Shown: one piece after another, positions 1 to 5,162 of the stretch
How positions within the stretch are numbered: the first letter of the stretch is position 1
Layout: each line of letters starts with the position of its first letter
Assembly (NCBI GenBank): GCA_027488165.1
Contig: JAIYCF010000143.1
Span: forward strand, 1 to 12,153
Direction: 5' to 3'
DNA length: 12,153 nucleotides
Source of the DNA: Streptomycetaceae bacterium
Lineage (GTDB): Bacteria; Actinomycetota; Actinomycetes; Nanopelagicales; Nanopelagicaceae
The notes under the pieces: generated by a model
What the model was told of the DNA's origin: nothing
Seen by the model: only the letters and a program-made list of their open reading frames with translations
The model's database searches: none
Position numbers and translations under genes: made by a program

Positions 1-1094
1 ATTGCCCGCGGCTGTAGTGAAACCATTGATTCGACGACGTTCTTTCCGGCGCCTTCACGCGGTGGATCGAGAATAATCACATCCGCCTTCGAAAATCTCG
101 GCAGAATCTTTTCAACATCACCTGTGTGAACACCGACATTGGTGTGACCCGCAAAATTTCTCAGCGCATCCCCAGTTGCTGATTTACTGCCTTCAACTAG
201 ATCGACTCTGCCGTCCTCGTCAATATCTCCCAGTATCTGCGAAGTGAAAAGGCCAACCCCGCCATATAGATCAAGTACGTGATCTCCACTCTTTACTTGA
301 GCGAACTTCAAAACAGCTTCCGTTAGAACTCGTGGCGCATCCTTGTGGCTCTGCCAGAACGAGCGCTGTGATACTTCTAGTGGAAATCCATTTACTTCAT
401 AAGTTGCGATATCTGGTCCTTCCGAAGTTCTCACAGGACTTTCATCACGGGTATATCCCGTTGCAATAGTTCGCTCGCCAGTTGAAGAACCAGTTGAGGA
501 AATAGATACTTCGACTTGCAGGTCGCCTTTCCACTTTCGATTACTCAACTCCTGATATTTCAATTCGGGTTGCAAAATTCGGCAATCGGATACCGGAACA
601 ACTTTATTACTCCGCGCTTGCCGGAAACCGAGCACTCCATCTCGTGTTGTTACAGCTGTAAAGCGGGTGCGATAGCCAAGCGGCCCACCAACTTCTTCAA
701 CTGGCACGTTCACTTCTTTCTTGGCGATACGGGCAAACTGTTCTGTTATTACTTCGCTCTTTAGGGAGCGTTGCCTTTCTAGCGAGATATGTTGAAAGTC
801 GCATCCCCCGCAACCAGTGCGATGCGCAAACTGGCAAGGAGCGCTCACGCGATCGCTAGATGCGCTCACAACTTTGACGACATCGGCGCGATTAAATGAA
901 GAACCGGTACTGGTTATCTCAATCTCAACTTCTTCTCCTGGTATCGCATGGCGAACAAAGATCACCGCTCCAAGATGGCGCGCAATGAAATGGCCGCCGT
1001 GGGCGATCTTCTCGATAGTGACGACAAAGCGTTGACCTACGGAAAGGTCTGCCTTTCGTTCTGTTTTTTCCATTCGAGGATCATCTATCGCCAT
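1..1094 (-). CDS. TrmA/RumA-family class I SAM-dependent RNA (uracil-5)-methyltransferase, 3' end outside window
   Basis: Partial gene: about 364 codons are visible and the end lies left of base 1. The family transfers a methyl group from SAM to C5 of uridine in tRNA or rRNA. Visible order: an N-terminal TRAM-like RNA-binding region (about residues 16-77); a Fe-S cysteine set with C87, C95 and C98 in GCGGCDFQH plus a fourth Cys in SDCRIL; SAM motif I LDLYGGVGLFT; and the LDPPREGAG motif near residue 350. The catalytic Cys that follows in this family is not in the window. ATG at 1094 is chosen because a TANNNT hexamer lies 7 nt upstream; ATG at 1073 is an alternative. The gene is divergent from ceoB, as Rv2689c is in M. 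tuberculosis, although that genome has Rv2690c in between. Whether the target is tRNA U54 or a 23S rRNA uridine cannot be told from sequence. Confidence 0.9.
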   Translation of the reverse strand, partial: MAIDDPRMEKTERKADLSVGQRFVVTIEKIAHGGHFIARHLGAVIFVRHAIPGEEVEIEITSTGSSFNRADVVKVVSASSDRVSAPCQFAHRTGCGGCDFQHISLERQRSLKSEVITEQFARIAKKEVNVPVEEVGGPLGYRTRFTAVTTRDGVLGFRQARSNKVVPVSDCRILQPELKYQELSNRKWKGDLQVEVSISSTGSSTGERTIATGYTRDESPVRTSEGPDIATYEVNGFPLEVSQRSFWQSHKDAPRVLTEAVLKFAQVKSGDHVLDLYGGVGLFTSQILGDIDEDGRVDLVEGSKSATGDALRNFAGHTNVGVHTGDVEKILPRFSKADVIILDPPREGAGKNVVESMVSLQPRA

Positions 1095-1101
1095 GTGCCC
1101 A

Positions 1102-1107
1102 AGCCTA
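1102..1107 (-). promoter_or_regulatory. Putative -10 hexamer of leaderless methyltransferase transcript
   Basis: TAGGCT on the minus strand lies 7 nt before the ATG at 1094. No purine-rich Shine-Dalgarno lies between them. A start site about 7 nt downstream would coincide with the ATG, giving a leaderless mRNA. I see no clear -35. It shares the 33-nt divergent gap with the ceoB promoter candidate. Confidence 0.4.
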
Positions 1108-1114
1108 GAGGTGG

Positions 1115-1120
1115 TAAGTT
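1115..1120 (+). promoter_or_regulatory. Putative -10 hexamer of leaderless ceoB transcript
   Basis: TAAGTT lies 7 nt before the GTG at 1128. The competing reading is that GAGGTGG at 1108-1114 serves as a Shine-Dalgarno, but its 13-nt spacing is too long. No convincing -35 is seen. Confidence 0.4.
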
Positions 1121-1127
1121 AAACCTC

Positions 1128-1793
1128 GTGCACGTCGTGATAATGGGATGCGGTCGAGTTGGTTCCTCTTTGGCGAGCGAATTAGAAGCTGCCGGCCATT
1201 CAGTAGCAATCATCGATCAATCTCGCGAAGCCTTCCGCCGCCTTGGTCCAGACTTTAAAGGTCGTACTGTTGCAGGCGTTGGTTTCGATCGCGATACCTT
1301 GCTTGAAGCCGGAATTGAAACTGCTGATGCTTTTGCTGCGGTAAGTAATGGCGATAACTCAAATATTTTGGCAGCCCGCGTTGCCCGCGAAACTTATGGC
1401 GTACCAAATGTTGTTGCGCGTATCTACGATCCAGGGCGCGCTGAGATTTATCAGCGCCTCGGTATTCCAACAGTTGCCACCGTTATCTGGGCAACCGATC
1501 AGATTTTGCGCCGCCTAGTACCTGAAGGCTCACTCTCTGATTGGCGCGATGCCAGCGGAACAATTCAACTCTGCGAGATGCATCCCCATAAAGATTGGTT
1601 TGGTCGCCCAATTTCAGAGATCGAATCAGCGATCGATGCTCGGGTCGCGTTTTTAACCCGCCTCGCTGAAGGCTTAATCCCAGATGAACATACCGTCTTG
1701 CAAGAAGGCGATCTCATGCATGTAACTGTAAGAGCCGAAAATACCGCCGCAGTAGAGGCAATTCTAGCCCGCTCACCTGAGGATCATTCATGA
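1128..1793 (+). CDS. ceoB: TrkA-family potassium uptake regulatory protein (CeoB-type), RCK domain
   Basis: 221 aa cytoplasmic NAD(H)-binding regulator of a Trk/Ktr-type K+ channel. It has an N-terminal RCK Rossmann fold with GCGRVG (residues 7-12) and the acidic residue D30 at the end of strand 2. A short TrkA_C domain follows (about 145-221, ending near GDLMHVTVRAE). The reading frame is open back to 948, but homologues start at HVVIMGCGRVG. I therefore choose GTG 1128, and the longer version would run through the divergent methyltransferase gene. It overlaps ceoC by 4 nt (ATGA), so the two are probably translated together and may form a mixed RCK assembly. No TrkH/KtrB pore gene lies in the window. 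The order ceoB-ceoC followed by convergent DUF3159 matches Rv2691-Rv2692-Rv2693c. Confidence 0.93.
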   Translation: MHVVIMGCGRVGSSLASELEAAGHSVAIIDQSREAFRRLGPDFKGRTVAGVGFDRDTLLEAGIETADAFAAVSNGDNSNILAARVARETYGVPNVVARIYDPGRAEIYQRLGIPTVATVIWATDQILRRLVPEGSLSDWRDASGTIQLCEMHPHKDWFGRPISEIESAIDARVAFLTRLAEGLIPDEHTVLQEGDLMHVTVRAENTAAVEAILARSPEDHS

Positions 1794-2449
1794 GAATTGC
1801 TATCGCCGGAGCCGGAAATGTAGGTCGTGCGATCGCACGCGAACTTCTTGATAACGGACATCAGGTACTTCTAATCGATCGCGATCCTAAAGCGTTGAAG
1901 ATGGAATCCGTTCCAGATGCCGAATGGTTGATGGCCGATGCTTGCGAAATCACTTCACTCGATAAAGCGGTGTTGAATAATTGCCAGGTTTTAGTTGCAG
2001 CAACCGGAGATGACAAAGTTAATTTGGTTGCCTCGCTGTTGGCCAAGACCGAATATGGAGTTCCTCGCGTTGTTGCACGTATTAACCATCCAAAGAATGA
2101 ATGGCTCTTTGATTCATCTTGGGGCGTAGATGTTGCAGTATCAACGCCAAGAATTATTTCAGCGTTAGTTGAAGAAGCAGTTAGCGTCGGAGATGTTGTA
2201 CGACTCTTCTCTTTCCGAAAAGGTCAGGCGAACTTAGTTGAGCTAACGCTTCCCGATTCATCAATGTGCATCGGCAAGACAGTTGAAGAAATTACCCTTC
2301 CAGATGATGCATCACTTGCCGCGATCGTGCGCGATGGACGCGTGATTACTCCGACTCCAACCGATGTATTTAGCGCTGGCGATGAGCTTCTCTTTGTTGC
2401 ATCAGCAACTGCTGAAGGTTTGATTAAATCCTGCTTTATCGAGCAGTAA
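1790..2449 (+). CDS. ceoC: TrkA-family potassium uptake regulatory protein (CeoC-type), RCK domain
   Basis: 219 aa, the second of two RCK proteins. The nucleotide-binding loop is GAGNVG (residues 7-12), with D30 as the expected ribose-binding acid. The core continues through VAATGDDKVNLVASLLAK and PRVVARINHP. A TrkA_C domain occupies about 138-219 (GKTVEEITLPDDASLAAIV, then GDELLFVA). ATG 1790 is supported by GAGG at 1779-1782 with 7-nt spacing, inside the end of ceoB. It is a paralogue of ceoB, not a fragment of it, because each protein has both RCK lobes. Its TAA lies only 2 nt from the stop codon of the opposing DUF3159 gene, so the two transcripts must overlap at their 3' ends or stop inside each other's coding region. 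Confidence 0.93.
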   Translation: MRIAIAGAGNVGRAIARELLDNGHQVLLIDRDPKALKMESVPDAEWLMADACEITSLDKAVLNNCQVLVAATGDDKVNLVASLLAKTEYGVPRVVARINHPKNEWLFDSSWGVDVAVSTPRIISALVEEAVSVGDVVRLFSFRKGQANLVELTLPDSSMCIGKTVEEITLPDDASLAAIVRDGRVITPTPTDVFSAGDELLFVASATAEGLIKSCFIEQ

Positions 2450-2451
2450 CT

Positions 2452-3078
2452 TTACTTCTCAGCGATCTTCGTAGTCGGCACAGATTTCAATATCATCCAA
2501 GAACCGTATGCCGTTGCCAGAAATAACGGATAACCCATCGCTAGATTTACCGTTCCAAGTAAATTCACATTTCCACTTCTGTAAATTGGATACTGCACGG
2601 CTATGCGGATGAAGAACATTCCTACCCAAAGCCAGCTTGCTCGTTTGTATGCGCGCGCACGGGCAGGATCTTTACGCCATTGCAGGTTCTCGCCCAGGAT
2701 TGGGCCAAGCAATAGGCCAAGGATTGGCCATCCCGCTAAATTCGCAATCAAGTAAACGCTTCCGTAACCAAGGTTGGTTAACAACTTTGGAAGGTAAAGA
2801 TCGCTGGCATTACCGGTGCGGTTGGCAAACCAAGCGCAAATCAATGATCCGATCAGACCAGAGACTGCGTGTTGAATAGTCTCGCGCATAGCTAGTCGAA
2901 TAATTGTTAAGAGAGCTGATACTGCAACAGATGCAATTAGCGCGCTTTGCAGTTCGTCAGTAACGTTAAAAACAACTAGAAAAATTACTGAAGGAATACC
3001 AGAATCAATTAAGCCTTTCTTGCCCCCAAAGGCGGCGAGAACTTTAGCTTTATCTTCGTGATGACCTGGACTACTCAT
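2452..3078 (-). CDS. DUF3159 family integral membrane protein
   Basis: 208 aa membrane protein of an actinobacterial family with no assigned function. Hydrophobic segments fall at about 30-45 (GIPSVIFLVVFNV), 46-65, 72-88, 103-130 (VYLIANLAGWPILGLLLG), 148-162 (ASWLWVGMFFIRIAV) and 178-200. A basic loop containing RKDPARARAYKRASW precedes the fifth. A short charged N-terminus precedes GLIDSGIPSVIFL, the family signature region. ATG 3078 overlaps the dut stop by 4 nt (ATGA), so it is translated after dut. Its place next to the RCK regulators is conserved in actinobacteria (Rv2693c), so a link to ion transport is possible but unproven. The DUF3710 and OB-fold genes often found between it and dut are absent here. 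Confidence 0.88.
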   Translation of the reverse strand: MSSPGHHEDKAKVLAAFGGKKGLIDSGIPSVIFLVVFNVTDELQSALIASVAVSALLTIIRLAMRETIQHAVSGLIGSLICAWFANRTGNASDLYLPKLLTNLGYGSVYLIANLAGWPILGLLLGPILGENLQWRKDPARARAYKRASWLWVGMFFIRIAVQYPIYRSGNVNLLGTVNLAMGYPLFLATAYGSWMILKSVPTTKIAEK

Positions 3079-3515
3079 GCGCGACCCGTTGATCCAAAGC
3101 CATCAGTGCCACGACCAGAACCTGGCAGGCTTTCTACTTCTATGAAATCAGCGCGTTCGACTTTTTGAATTACCAACTGCGCAATACGATCGCCGCGCTT
3201 GAAGGAAACGCTCTCTTTAGGATCGTGATTGATTAAAATAATTTGAAGTTCTCCACGAAATCCCGCATCAACCGTGCCCGGTGAGTTAACCATTGTGACG
3301 CCATGCTTAATAGCTAGCCCGGAACGCGGATGAACTAGCGCTACGTAACCATCGGGAAGGGCGATGGATATACCTGTCGGAACTAAAGTCCGCTCCCCTG
3401 GCGCAAGCGTGACATCGATACGAGAGACGATATCTGCACCAGCATCGCCGCCCTTGGCATAACGTGGAAGCGGAAGATCTGGATCTAGCCGCGTAACAAG
3501 TACTTGAACTCCCAT
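3075..3515 (-). CDS. dut: dUTP diphosphatase (trimeric dUTPase)
   Basis: 146 aa. It hydrolyses dUTP to dUMP and pyrophosphate, keeping uracil out of DNA and supplying dUMP for dTMP synthesis. All five trimeric dUTPase motifs are seen: 1, DAGAD (24-28); 2, PRSG (63-66); 3, GTVDAGFRGE (80-89, catalytic D83); 4, RGDRIAQLVIQ (107-117); 5, the C-terminal GRGTDGFGSTG (134-144). The length is normal. Motif 3 has Phe86 where Tyr is usual in dUTPases. ATG 3515 shares one base with the thioesterase stop (TAATG), so it is probably coupled to that gene. It sits second in a three-gene minus-strand operon, thioesterase-dut-DUF3159. Confidence 0.97.
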   Translation of the reverse strand: MGVQVLVTRLDPDLPLPRYAKGGDAGADIVSRIDVTLAPGERTLVPTGISIALPDGYVALVHPRSGLAIKHGVTMVNSPGTVDAGFRGELQIILINHDPKESVSFKRGDRIAQLVIQKVERADFIEVESLPGSGRGTDGFGSTGRA

Positions 3516-4099
3516 TATGGATTTATCTCAAATTCGGGATCTACGAATGCCAGGATCTCTGGAGTCTTAGCGATGTGTTCGAGATACTCTTTTGGAGCAT
3601 TCTCCAAAAAGTGCGACATCGGAACAATTACAAATAAGGCAGCTGCCTTAACTGCGATCTCACCGTCAGGACCGCCAAGTCGACCTTCTGCAGCTGTGTA
3701 AACCTTGCGATTTACCTGGCCAGTAATTCGAGCCGTTATATGCAAGGTTGTTCCCATAGGGACAGGCTTAAGAAAATCAGTTTCCAAACGAGCAGTGACT
3801 GCTGGAGAGCGAATCAGCCACATTAACTTGCCAAGCGCTTCATCAAATGCCAGCGATAACAATCCACCGTGCGCCAAACCTGGTGCGCCTTGATGATTTT
3901 CTGTAACTGTAAATTCAGCGGTTAGATCTGCAGCAGCTCCAGCTTTTGCGACTAGATGTAGACCAGTTGGATGAAGTTCGCCGCAACCAAAGCAATGTCC
4001 AAAGTGAGATGGAATCTTGGTGCCAATCTCAGGAGCTTTTGGATGACGCTCTGGAATTATTGCGCCCTCCGGAGGAGTTGTACTTGGTACTCGACTCAT
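3515..4099 (-). CDS. Hotdog-fold (PaaI/4HBT-type) thioesterase
   Basis: 194 aa. Hotdog thioesterases of this type hydrolyse acyl-CoA or aryl-CoA thioesters. The hotdog core starts near residue 34 with HCFGCG and HPTGLHL (C36 and C39 form a CxxC of unknown role). The HGG motif at 77-79 and D86/E87 in LAFDEALGKLMW fit the catalytic helix region. Two beta-strand blocks, ARLETDFLKPVPMGTTLHI and a region around residue 140, complete the fold. The first about 30 residues are proline-rich and poorly conserved. It is first in the operon with dut and DUF3159, a pairing conserved in actinobacteria. The substrate cannot be told from sequence. ATG 4099 is supported by TAAAGT 6 nt upstream; a GAGG there is too close to serve as a good Shine-Dalgarno. 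Confidence 0.85.
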   Translation of the reverse strand: MSRVPSTTPPEGAIIPERHPKAPEIGTKIPSHFGHCFGCGELHPTGLHLVAKAGAAADLTAEFTVTENHQGAPGLAHGGLLSLAFDEALGKLMWLIRSPAVTARLETDFLKPVPMGTTLHITARITGQVNRKVYTAAEGRLGGPDGEIAVKAAALFVIVPMSHFLENAPKEYLEHIAKTPEILAFVDPEFEINP

Positions 4100-4105
4100 A
4101 GCCTC

Positions 4106-4111
4106 ACTTTA
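4106..4111 (-). promoter_or_regulatory. Putative -10 hexamer of leaderless thioesterase-dut-DUF3159 transcript
   Basis: TAAAGT on the minus strand lies 6 nt before ATG 4099. It sits in the 68-nt gap shared with the divergent DUF3093 gene. An alternative -10, TATTCT (minus strand, 4162-4157), would give a leader of about 50 nt. Confidence 0.35.
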
Positions 4112-4155
4112 CTTCATTGTCTTAACTTCATCTACGTCTCACGTTGTGAAAAGAC

Positions 4156-4161
4156 TAGAAT
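4156..4161 (+). promoter_or_regulatory. Putative -10 hexamer of leaderless DUF3093 transcript
   Basis: TAGAAT lies 6 nt before GTG 4168 and is close to the TATAAT consensus. The intervening AAAGGT holds only a short purine run too near the start codon to be a good Shine-Dalgarno. No clear -35 is seen. Confidence 0.45.
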
Positions 4162-4167
4162 AAAGGT

Positions 4168-4599
4168 GTGATCTTCCGCGAAGTCCTAAGGCCGCCGATT
4201 TGGGTACTGGCCTTTATTTATTTTCTCTTCCTCTCAATCGTTCTCTCAGTTTGGGCTGCGCTCGATACTCGAGCGACGCTGGTCACTCTGGCGCTCTCAA
4301 CGATTGCGCTGATTTGGATTTCGATCTCAATGACTTCAGAGATCACTTTTGATGGAGAAGTTTTCAAGATTGATAAGGCAAATATCGAAGTTAAATATCT
4401 CGGTAAAGTTACTGTTTTAGATAAAACTGCAATGAGGCTGCTGCGTACTCGTGATGCCGACCCGGCTGCCTATCTTGCAATTAAATTCTGGGAGCCACGT
4501 GGTCTGCGAATTGATCTAAGCGATCCTCGAGATAAGACGCCGTATTGGCTGATAACGAGCAAACGCGGCGAAGAGATCGCCGCGCTGCTTAATCGTTAA
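4168..4599 (+). CDS. DUF3093 family membrane protein
   Basis: 143 aa protein of an actinobacterial family with no known function (Rv2698 position). Two N-terminal membrane helices form a hairpin at about residues 10-30 (IWVLAFIYFLFLSIVLSVW) and 37-54 (TLVTLALSTIALIWISISM). A soluble C-terminal domain of about 90 residues follows, rich in beta strands, with the family-typical end around PYWLITSKRGEEIAALL. The start is GTG 4168, because the coding sequence begins with the family's usual short PPIWV-type leader to helix 1. It is divergent from the thioesterase gene and convergent with DUF4193. An 8-bp inverted repeat lies in its last 12 codons. Confidence 0.85.
   Translation: MIFREVLRPPIWVLAFIYFLFLSIVLSVWAALDTRATLVTLALSTIALIWISISMTSEITFDGEVFKIDKANIEVKYLGKVTVLDKTAMRLLRTRDADPAAYLAIKFWEPRGLRIDLSDPRDKTPYWLITSKRGEEIAALLNR
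4564..4584. repeat. 8-bp perfect inverted repeat at the end of the DUF3093 gene
   Basis: CGCGGCGA (4564-4571) and TCGCCGCG (4577-4584) are perfect complements separated by a 5-nt loop. The hairpin lies inside coding sequence, 12 nt before the TAA. On the plus strand it is not followed by a T run. On the minus strand only TTT follows. It could act as a weak bidirectional stop for the convergent DUF3093 and DUF4193 transcripts, but it does not meet the usual intrinsic terminator pattern. Confidence 0.35.
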
Positions 4600-4604
4600 A
4601 GCTG

Positions 4605-4670
4605 TTAACTTAATTTAACTTAATACATTCTTTACAGACTGCTAGCTTAATTGCATTCTTTGCAGACTGC
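4605..4670. repeat. Nested short tandem duplications covering the DUF4193 stop codon
   Basis: TTAACTTAAT occurs twice in perfect tandem at 4605-4624. Beside it are two copies of a roughly 25-nt unit, 4619-4642 and 4646-4670, which differ by two substitutions and one indel. The second unit encodes the last residues of DUF4193 (AVCKECN) plus its stop. The first is the same sequence copied just downstream of the stop, and it would read AVCKEC in a shifted frame. Confidence 0.8.
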
Positions 4671-4943
4671 CTTGGCGCCCTCGCCTTTAGCCAGCTGAGT
4701 TATGTGATGCACCAAGAAGCATCGTGAACAAGTAAATTCATCGACCTGCTTTGGAACAACGCGCACTGCTAGCTCTTCGCCAGATAAATCTGCGCCAGGA
4801 AGTTCTAGATTCTCTGCCGCCTCTGCTTCATCGACATCAATCTGACCGGATTGAGCATCAACTCGCTTAGCTTTGAGTTCTTCTAGCGACTCCTCGTGGA
4901 GTTCCTCATCCGTCTTTCGGGGGGTGTCGTAATCTGTTGCCAC
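4647..4943 (-). CDS. DUF4193 family protein with C-terminal CxxC/CxxC zinc-ribbon-like motif
   Basis: 98 aa protein of a small actinobacterial family (Rv2699c position); function unknown. The N-terminus ATDYDTPRKTD is the family signature. An acidic middle region (about 12-65, with LELPGADLSGEELAV) is followed by two Cys pairs, C72-x-x-C75 in FTCSRCFLVHH and C94-x-x-C97 at the extreme C-terminus, most likely binding zinc. GTG 4943 is chosen over the in-frame GTG 4952. The family starts at this point, and GAGG at 4952-4955 gives an 8-nt Shine-Dalgarno spacing that would be destroyed as a leader element by the longer form. It is the only first gene here with a clear Shine-Dalgarno. Its 3' end has been duplicated just past the stop codon. 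Confidence 0.9.
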   Translation of the reverse strand: MATDYDTPRKTDEELHEESLEELKAKRVDAQSGQIDVDEAEAAENLELPGADLSGEELAVRVVPKQVDEFTCSRCFLVHHITQLAKGEGAKAVCKECN

Positions 4944-4947
4944 TGCT

Positions 4948-4955
4948 CTCACCTC
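4948..4955 (-). promoter_or_regulatory. Shine-Dalgarno that fixes the DUF4193 start
   Basis: GAGGTGAG on the minus strand, with its GAGG core ending 8 nt before GTG 4943. It overlaps the alternative GTG at 4952, which argues for the shorter protein. An AT-rich stretch further upstream (about 4960-4975) contains TAAATT and may hold the -10. The rest of the gap, up to hflX (to about 5093), shows nothing I can name. Confidence 0.6.
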
Positions 4956-5112
4956 ACTTCCATTTAATTTAAAACAACTCGCATCTATTGCTCGTTGCGT
5001 ACGGGCGCATACTCGCGCACTTACCTGTGATTACCCATTACAACCATCGGCGTGTCGCAGATATTCCCCGTTTAAATAAGTAATGACCAGTCTTTAGAAG
5101 GGTTTTTGAGCC

Positions 5113-5162
5113 GCTTCTATCGCTTTTTACCTTTGCGATATACGCGCAGCTTCTATCGCTTT
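5113..5162 (-). repeat. 14-bp direct repeat flanking the hflX stop codon
   Basis: AAAGCGATAGAAGC on the minus strand occurs at 5162-5149, inside the last codons of hflX, and again at 5126-5113, directly after the TAA at 5129-5127. The period is 36 nt, so both copies are in the same frame and encode KAIEA(A). After the stop the frame reads KAIEAAQKPF and ends at a second TAA (5096-5094). Confidence 0.85.

Noticed and set aside
516..1035. Plus-strand open frames at 516-764 and 817-1035
   Set aside because: They lie opposite the methyltransferase, whose minus-strand frame is open without interruption from 1094 to the window edge and carries all family motifs.
948..1127. Upstream in-frame extension of ceoB from ATG 948
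   Set aside because: It runs through the opposite-strand methyltransferase 5' end and adds 60 residues not found in RCK proteins; homologues start at the HVVIMGCGRVG strand.
4970..5093. The gap upstream of DUF4193 as a small RNA or riboswitch
   Set aside because: Only weak GCGC-type inverted repeats are visible. There is no conserved riboswitch core and no terminator.
5094..5126. The 10-codon frame after the hflX stop as a readthrough extension
   Set aside because: There is no readthrough signal or selenocysteine-type context that I can recognise. It is reported only as a duplication, not as a gene part.
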